This document shows, in pieces, positions 60,429 through 64,000 of a stretch of 64,000 bases of DNA. Origin of the DNA: Acidobacteriota bacterium (GTDB taxonomy: Bacteria; Acidobacteriota; Terriglobia; Acidiferrales; UBA7541); contig JABCZG010000006.1 in NCBI GenBank assembly GCA_013289835.1, forward strand, positions 62,001-126,000, read 5' to 3'. Position 1 is the stretch's first letter. Each line of letters starts with the position of its first letter. Made by a program: the position numbers and the translations under genes. Under the pieces are notes generated by a model. It was not told where the DNA came from. It did no database searches and saw only the letters and a list, made by a program, of their open reading frames with translations.

Positions 60429-63383
60429 GTGAGTCCGGTGGCCACATCGATCACACAACTCGACAGCTCCGCCGTGCGCGAGCGCGTTCTGGAAGTGATT
60501 CGCGCGCTGCTCGTTGAATTGGGTAGTCAAGGCGCGCTGCCGATGCTCCATCCTGGCTCGCAACTCGACCGCGAACTGGGGCTCGGAAGTTTGGAGCGCG
60601 TGGAATTGCTGGCGCGGCTGGAAACGGCGTTCGACGTTCGTTTGCCGGACCGCGTCGTTACGGAAGCCAACACCCCGGACGATCTGGCGCGCGCCATTCT
60701 CGCCGCTCCCGGAACTAGAACCGAACACGCGGAATCCGGCTCGGCGTTGCGGGCGACAGTTACGGCGCATAAACTGCACCGCGAAGCGACGGACGCAGGC
60801 GCTTATGCTGCGGAAACGCTTCTCGACCTGCTGCGCTACCGCGCTACCCATGATGCCGAGCGCACGCACCTGCAAATCACGGAGGATACCGACGGGGTCG
60901 AACGCAATTTCACGCTGACGTTTGGCGAGTTATACGCCGCCGGTCAGCGATGCGCCGCGGAACTTGCGCGGCGTGGCGTGCCCGCGGGCGGACGCGTGTC
61001 GTTGATGCTGCCCACGTCCCGCGCGTTCTTCGTTTCCTACGCGGGAATCCTGCTTGCGGGAGCGATTCCCGTGCCGATTTATCCGCCGTTTCGCGCGGAC
61101 CGCATCGAGGAGTACGCGGCGCGGCAGTCGGCGATCCTCAACAATGCCGAGGCCTGTCTGTTGCTGACGTTCCGCCGCGCAGAAGCAGTGGCGAAACTGC
61201 TGCGGCCCAAAGTGAGTTCACTCAGCGGTGTTGCGGATGCGGAAAAACTGATCGAGGCTGCGGACAAGGCTCCGCCGCCTTCGCCCGGCGCGCTGCCATT
61301 GCACCTGACCGGCAGCCGCGCGCGAAAGGGCAGTGACATCGCGCTGCTGCAATACACCTCGGGCTCCACGGGTGATCCAAAGGGCGTAACACTCACACAC
61401 GCAAACCTGCTGGCCAACATGCGCGCCATCGGCGAAGCGCTGCAAATGAGCCCGAACGATGTGGGCATCAGCTGGCTGCCGCTCTATCACGATATGGGGC
61501 TGATTGGAGCGTGGCTGACGCTGCTACATTTTGGGACCCCGTTGGCGGTTATGTCTCCTCTGGCCTTCTTGACGCGTCCGGAGCGCTGGCTGCAGGCGTT
61601 TCACAAGCATCGCGGCACCATCGCCGCGGCGCCGAACTTTGCGTATGAACTGTGCGTGCGCAAAATCGCCGACAAAGACATCCAGGGCGTGGATCTCAGC
61701 TCGTGGCGCGCGGCGCTGAACGGCGCCGAGCCGGTCAATCCCGACACGCTGGAACGATTTGCAAATCGCTTTGCGAGTTATGGCTTTCGCCGCGAAGCGC
61801 AGCTCCCCGTCTACGGTTTGGCGGAAGCTTCGCTGGCCGTCACCGTGCCGCCGCTGGGCCGCGGCCCGCTGATTGATCGCGTCGAACGCGAAACGTTTAC
61901 GGTACAGGGGCGCGCCGTGCCCGCGGATCCTGACGATATCGCCGCCATTGCGTTTGTTTCTTCCGGCAAACCCGTGCCGCGCCACGAAGTGTGCATCGTG
62001 GATGACAGCGGGAAGGAACTTCCGGATCGCATGGAGGGATTCTTGTGGTTCCGGGGCCCATCGGCAACCAGCGGTTACTACCACAATGACGCGGCGACGA
62101 AAGAACTTCTTCCCATGGGCGCCGCGACCACCGAAGGGGAATTTCACTGGGTGAATTCCGGTGACCGCGCCTATCGCGCCGACGGCGAAATCTACGTCAC
62201 CGGGCGCGTGAAGGACATCATTATCAAGGGCGGACGAAATTTATATCCGCACGAAGTCGAAGAACTGGCCGCGCGCGCCGAGGGCATTCGCAAAGGATGC
62301 ATCGTGGCGTTTGGCTTGAAGGATGAGGTTTCCGGCACGGAAAGACTTGTGGTGGTCGCCGAAACGCGCGAGAGCAATCTGACGCGGCGCGCGGCGCTGG
62401 CGTCATCTGTGACGGATCTGGTCGCGCAAGGTTTAGGACTTCCGCCGGATCGCGTCGAACTGGTTCCACTAGGGAGCATCCCAAAAACTTCCAGCGGCAA
62501 GCTGCGCCGTGAAGAAACCAAGCAGCTCTATCTCGCGGGAACGCTTTCTGCTTCCAGAGCGCCGGCCTGGCTCCAGATTGCGCGGCTCGGGACGAGCGGC
62601 GCTGCGCGTAATCTCTGGCGCGAAGTCCTCGCGGGAATAAAGCGCGGCCTCGAAATAATCTACGGCCTCTATTTCGGAGTGGTGTTTCTGCTGTGGATCG
62701 TGCCGACATGGGTCATGGTGCAATTCATCCAGGATCACCGCAAGGCAGGACGCTTCACATCTTCCGCTCTCAAGATTCTGTTCGCGTTGATCGGCTGCCG
62801 CGTGCGCGTCATCGGCAAGGAATACATGAACACGCCTGGCGCAAAAATCTACGCGTCCAATCACACCAGCTATTTTGACGTGGTGGCGCTGATGATGGGC
62901 CTGGGCGTCCCATACCGCTTCGTGGCGAAATTGGAAGTCACCCGCATGCCTTTCATCGGCGCGTTCATGAAGCACATGGGACATCTGAAATTCGATCGCA
63001 CCGACGCCGAATCGCGGCTGCGTCAAGCGCAGGAGATGGAGGAATTTCTGCGCCACGGCGAATCGGTTTTTGTCTTTCCGGAAGGAACGTTTACGGCAGA
63101 GGATGGCGTGAGGCCGTTTCAACTGGGCGCCTTTAAAGCGGCGGTCGCCACGGGTGCGCCGATCCTTCCTGTGTCGCTCGCGGGAACTCGAACATTTCTC
63201 CGCGAAGGAACCTACTTGCCTCGTCCGTCCAGCGTGACCATCACTCTTTCTCCGCCAATCTATCCGCGCACAGCGAACGCCGCAGAGAACTCCACGGATC
63301 CTTCCGGCTGGCACGAACTGATTCGCTTGCGCGACGCTGCGCGCGAGGCCATTGCGCGTTACTCCGGCGAACCGTTGCTATGA
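60429..63383 (+). CDS. Acyl carrier protein-fatty acyl-AMP ligase-PlsC acyltransferase fusion
   Basis: This 984-aa multidomain protein starts at GTG 60429. Residues about 10-95 form an acyl carrier domain with phosphopantetheine Ser54 in LGLGSLERVEL. Residues about 110-700 form a fatty acyl-AMP ligase: YTSGSTGDPKGVTLTH near 307, WLPLYHDMGLIGAWL, GDRAYRADGEIYVTGRVKDIIIKGGRNLYPHEVE. A membrane helix (IIYGLYFGVVFLLWIVPTWVMVQFI) leads to a PlsC-type acyltransferase with NHTSYFD near 810 and FVFPEGTF near 884. The domains suggest activation of a free fatty acid, loading onto the protein's own carrier and transfer to a lysolipid or glycerophosphate. Confidence 0.9.
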   Translation: MSPVATSITQLDSSAVRERVLEVIRALLVELGSQGALPMLHPGSQLDRELGLGSLERVELLARLETAFDVRLPDRVVTEANTPDDLARAILAAPGTRTEHAESGSALRATVTAHKLHREATDAGAYAAETLLDLLRYRATHDAERTHLQITEDTDGVERNFTLTFGELYAAGQRCAAELARRGVPAGGRVSLMLPTSRAFFVSYAGILLAGAIPVPIYPPFRADRIEEYAARQSAILNNAEACLLLTFRRAEAVAKLLRPKVSSLSGVADAEKLIEAADKAPPPSPGALPLHLTGSRARKGSDIALLQYTSGSTGDPKGVTLTHANLLANMRAIGEALQMSPNDVGISWLPLYHDMGLIGAWLTLLHFGTPLAVMSPLAFLTRPERWLQAFHKHRGTIAAAPNFAYELCVRKIADKDIQGVDLSSWRAALNGAEPVNPDTLERFANRFASYGFRREAQLPVYGLAEASLAVTVPPLGRGPLIDRVERETFTVQGRAVPADPDDIAAIAFVSSGKPVPRHEVCIVDDSGKELPDRMEGFLWFRGPSATSGYYHNDAATKELLPMGAATTEGEFHWVNSGDRAYRADGEIYVTGRVKDIIIKGGRNLYPHEVEELAARAEGIRKGCIVAFGLKDEVSGTERLVVVAETRESNLTRRAALASSVTDLVAQGLGLPPDRVELVPLGSIPKTSSGKLRREETKQLYLAGTLSASRAPAWLQIARLGTSGAARNLWREVLAGIKRGLEIIYGLYFGVVFLLWIVPTWVMVQFIQDHRKAGRFTSSALKILFALIGCRVRVIGKEYMNTPGAKIYASNHTSYFDVVALMMGLGVPYRFVAKLEVTRMPFIGAFMKHMGHLKFDRTDAESRLRQAQEMEEFLRHGESVFVFPEGTFTAEDGVRPFQLGAFKAAVATGAPILPVSLAGTRTFLREGTYLPRPSSVTITLSPPIYPRTANAAENSTDPSGWHELIRLRDAAREAIARYSGEPLL

Positions 63384-63564
63384 GACATCCGCGACGATAG
63401 TCCGCAGCTTACATTCTCTGCAACCCACGAGCGTTCCCCTGCATCTATTTTGTACACGAGTAGAAACGCGGCCTCCTGCCTACCTGCCTTGGGCATGCCG
63501 CAAACTCGGGGGTTGTTAACGTCGTACCCTGCCCGCGAGAAAAATCCAATATTTCGGAGGCTTC

Positions 63565-64000
63565 ATGAAGTCTAAACTTGTTGTGTGTTTGCTGGCTTTT
63601 GGGACGATTTTCGGCCTATCAGCCAACGCACAGGAGGTTCCAAAAATAGACGCGTCCGTCAGCTATTCGTATCTTCGTGCGAATCCTGCTATGACGGGGC
63701 TTAACGACTTTAACTTGAATGGGGGAAGCGCGTCAGTCGCCTATAACGTCAAGGACTGGCTGAGCGGCGTGGCCGATTTCGGCGGCTATCACGTTGGCAG
63801 TGCTAACGGCGTAAACGTGGACGGAACGCTGGCCACATATCTCTTCGGTCCGCGTATCACATACCGCACACGCCGTTTCTCACCCTTCGCTCAGGCGCTA
63901 TTTGGGACGGCACACGCTGGCTCAGGCGTGTTTGGAACGTCCAATTCGCACAGCGCCTTCGCTTCGGCGTTTGGCGTTGGCATCGATTGGAACGTGCGTG
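63565..64000 (+). CDS. Outer-membrane beta-barrel protein, 3' truncated by the window edge
   Basis: From ATG 63565, with GGAGG at 63556-63560, the frame stays open to the window end: a signal peptide MKSKLVVCLLAFGTIFGLSANAQ, then alternating-residue beta strands such as IDASVSYSYLRANP, NGGSASVAYNVKDWLSGVADFGGYHV, LATYLFGPRITYRTRRFSPFAQALFGTAHAG and SAFASAFGVGIDWNVR. This is the pattern of OmpA/OmpW-type eight-stranded barrels. The C-terminus is outside the window, so a peptidoglycan-binding domain cannot be excluded. Confidence 0.8.
   Translation, partial: MKSKLVVCLLAFGTIFGLSANAQEVPKIDASVSYSYLRANPAMTGLNDFNLNGGSASVAYNVKDWLSGVADFGGYHVGSANGVNVDGTLATYLFGPRITYRTRRFSPFAQALFGTAHAGSGVFGTSNSHSAFASAFGVGIDWNVR

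Noticed and set aside
59713..60447. Long minus-strand open frame with periodic sequence opposite the pentapeptide repeat gene
   Set aside because: Its periodicity is the mirror of the plus-strand pentapeptide repeats and it has no independent protein signature.
1..64000. tRNA and rRNA genes
   Set aside because: No region with the paired arms and GTTCRA loop of a tRNA was found; GGTTCGA-like words fall within coding genes.

Overview
The window reads as a chromosomal segment of a high-GC soil-type Acidobacteriota bacterium. This is inference from content: a Cna-like/carboxypeptidase-type TonB-dependent receptor, several S9 peptidases, M56/BlaI-type regulation, a GH44 endoglucanase with FN3 domains, a Tat-type class V aminotransferase and RHH/PIN toxin-antitoxin modules. 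No rRNA, tRNA, CRISPR array, prophage or intact insertion sequence was found. Non-ATG starts are common: rimM, rpmH, rnpA, yidD, parA and selD appear to use TTG, and rpsP and yidC use GTG.

Region 1-16 kb: two secreted S9 peptidases, then a minus-strand ribosomal and tRNA/rRNA maturation block (rplS, trmD, rimM, khpA, rpsP). The block keeps its ancestral order but is split by insertions: a VOC gene, a flavin monooxygenase/ATP-grasp pair, a GH44 lipoprotein on the opposite strand, and an isoprenylcysteine methyltransferase-like gene. A prolyl oligopeptidase follows. Region 16-24 kb: a secreted unknown, a FitAB-like toxin-antitoxin pair with tandem operator repeats, ppk1, a serine beta-lactamase-like hydrolase, ffh and a double-domain SagB-type dehydrogenase. 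Region 24-31 kb: a large TonB-dependent receptor, an M56 peptidase/BlaI sensor-repressor pair, a DUF6159-like membrane protein and an XRE regulator. Region 31-43.6 kb is accessory: a secreted VOC protein, small lipoproteins, vapBC, another S9 peptidase, a Tat aminotransferase, unknown membrane and secreted proteins, a fatty acid desaturase divergent from a methyltransferase, a SnoaL-like protein and a secreted LolA-like protein. Two decayed gene fragments lie here.

Region 43.6-54 kb resembles the replication-origin-proximal block of many bacteria: rpmH-rnpA-yidD-yidC-khpB, then (after a membrane protein, a metal-dependent hydrolase, selD and a CPBP protease) rsmG, a GNAT pseudogene, an array of five parS-like sites, parA-parB and a bactofilin. 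The selD gene continues 5' of the open reading frame through an in-frame TGA at the active-site position, so it very probably encodes a selenocysteine-containing selenophosphate synthetase. Region 54-64 kb: a rhomboid-TPR protein, purD, a MOSC protein, a secreted unknown with an amidohydrolase, a pentapeptide-repeat protein, an ACP-acyl-AMP ligase-PlsC fusion, and the start of an outer-membrane beta-barrel gene cut by the window edge.

The best candidates for a closer look are the selenoprotein SelD, the parS array with its adjoining broken GNAT gene, the translationally coupled monooxygenase/ATP-grasp pair, and the aminotransferase remnant at 38.1 kb. None of these alone proves a new system.
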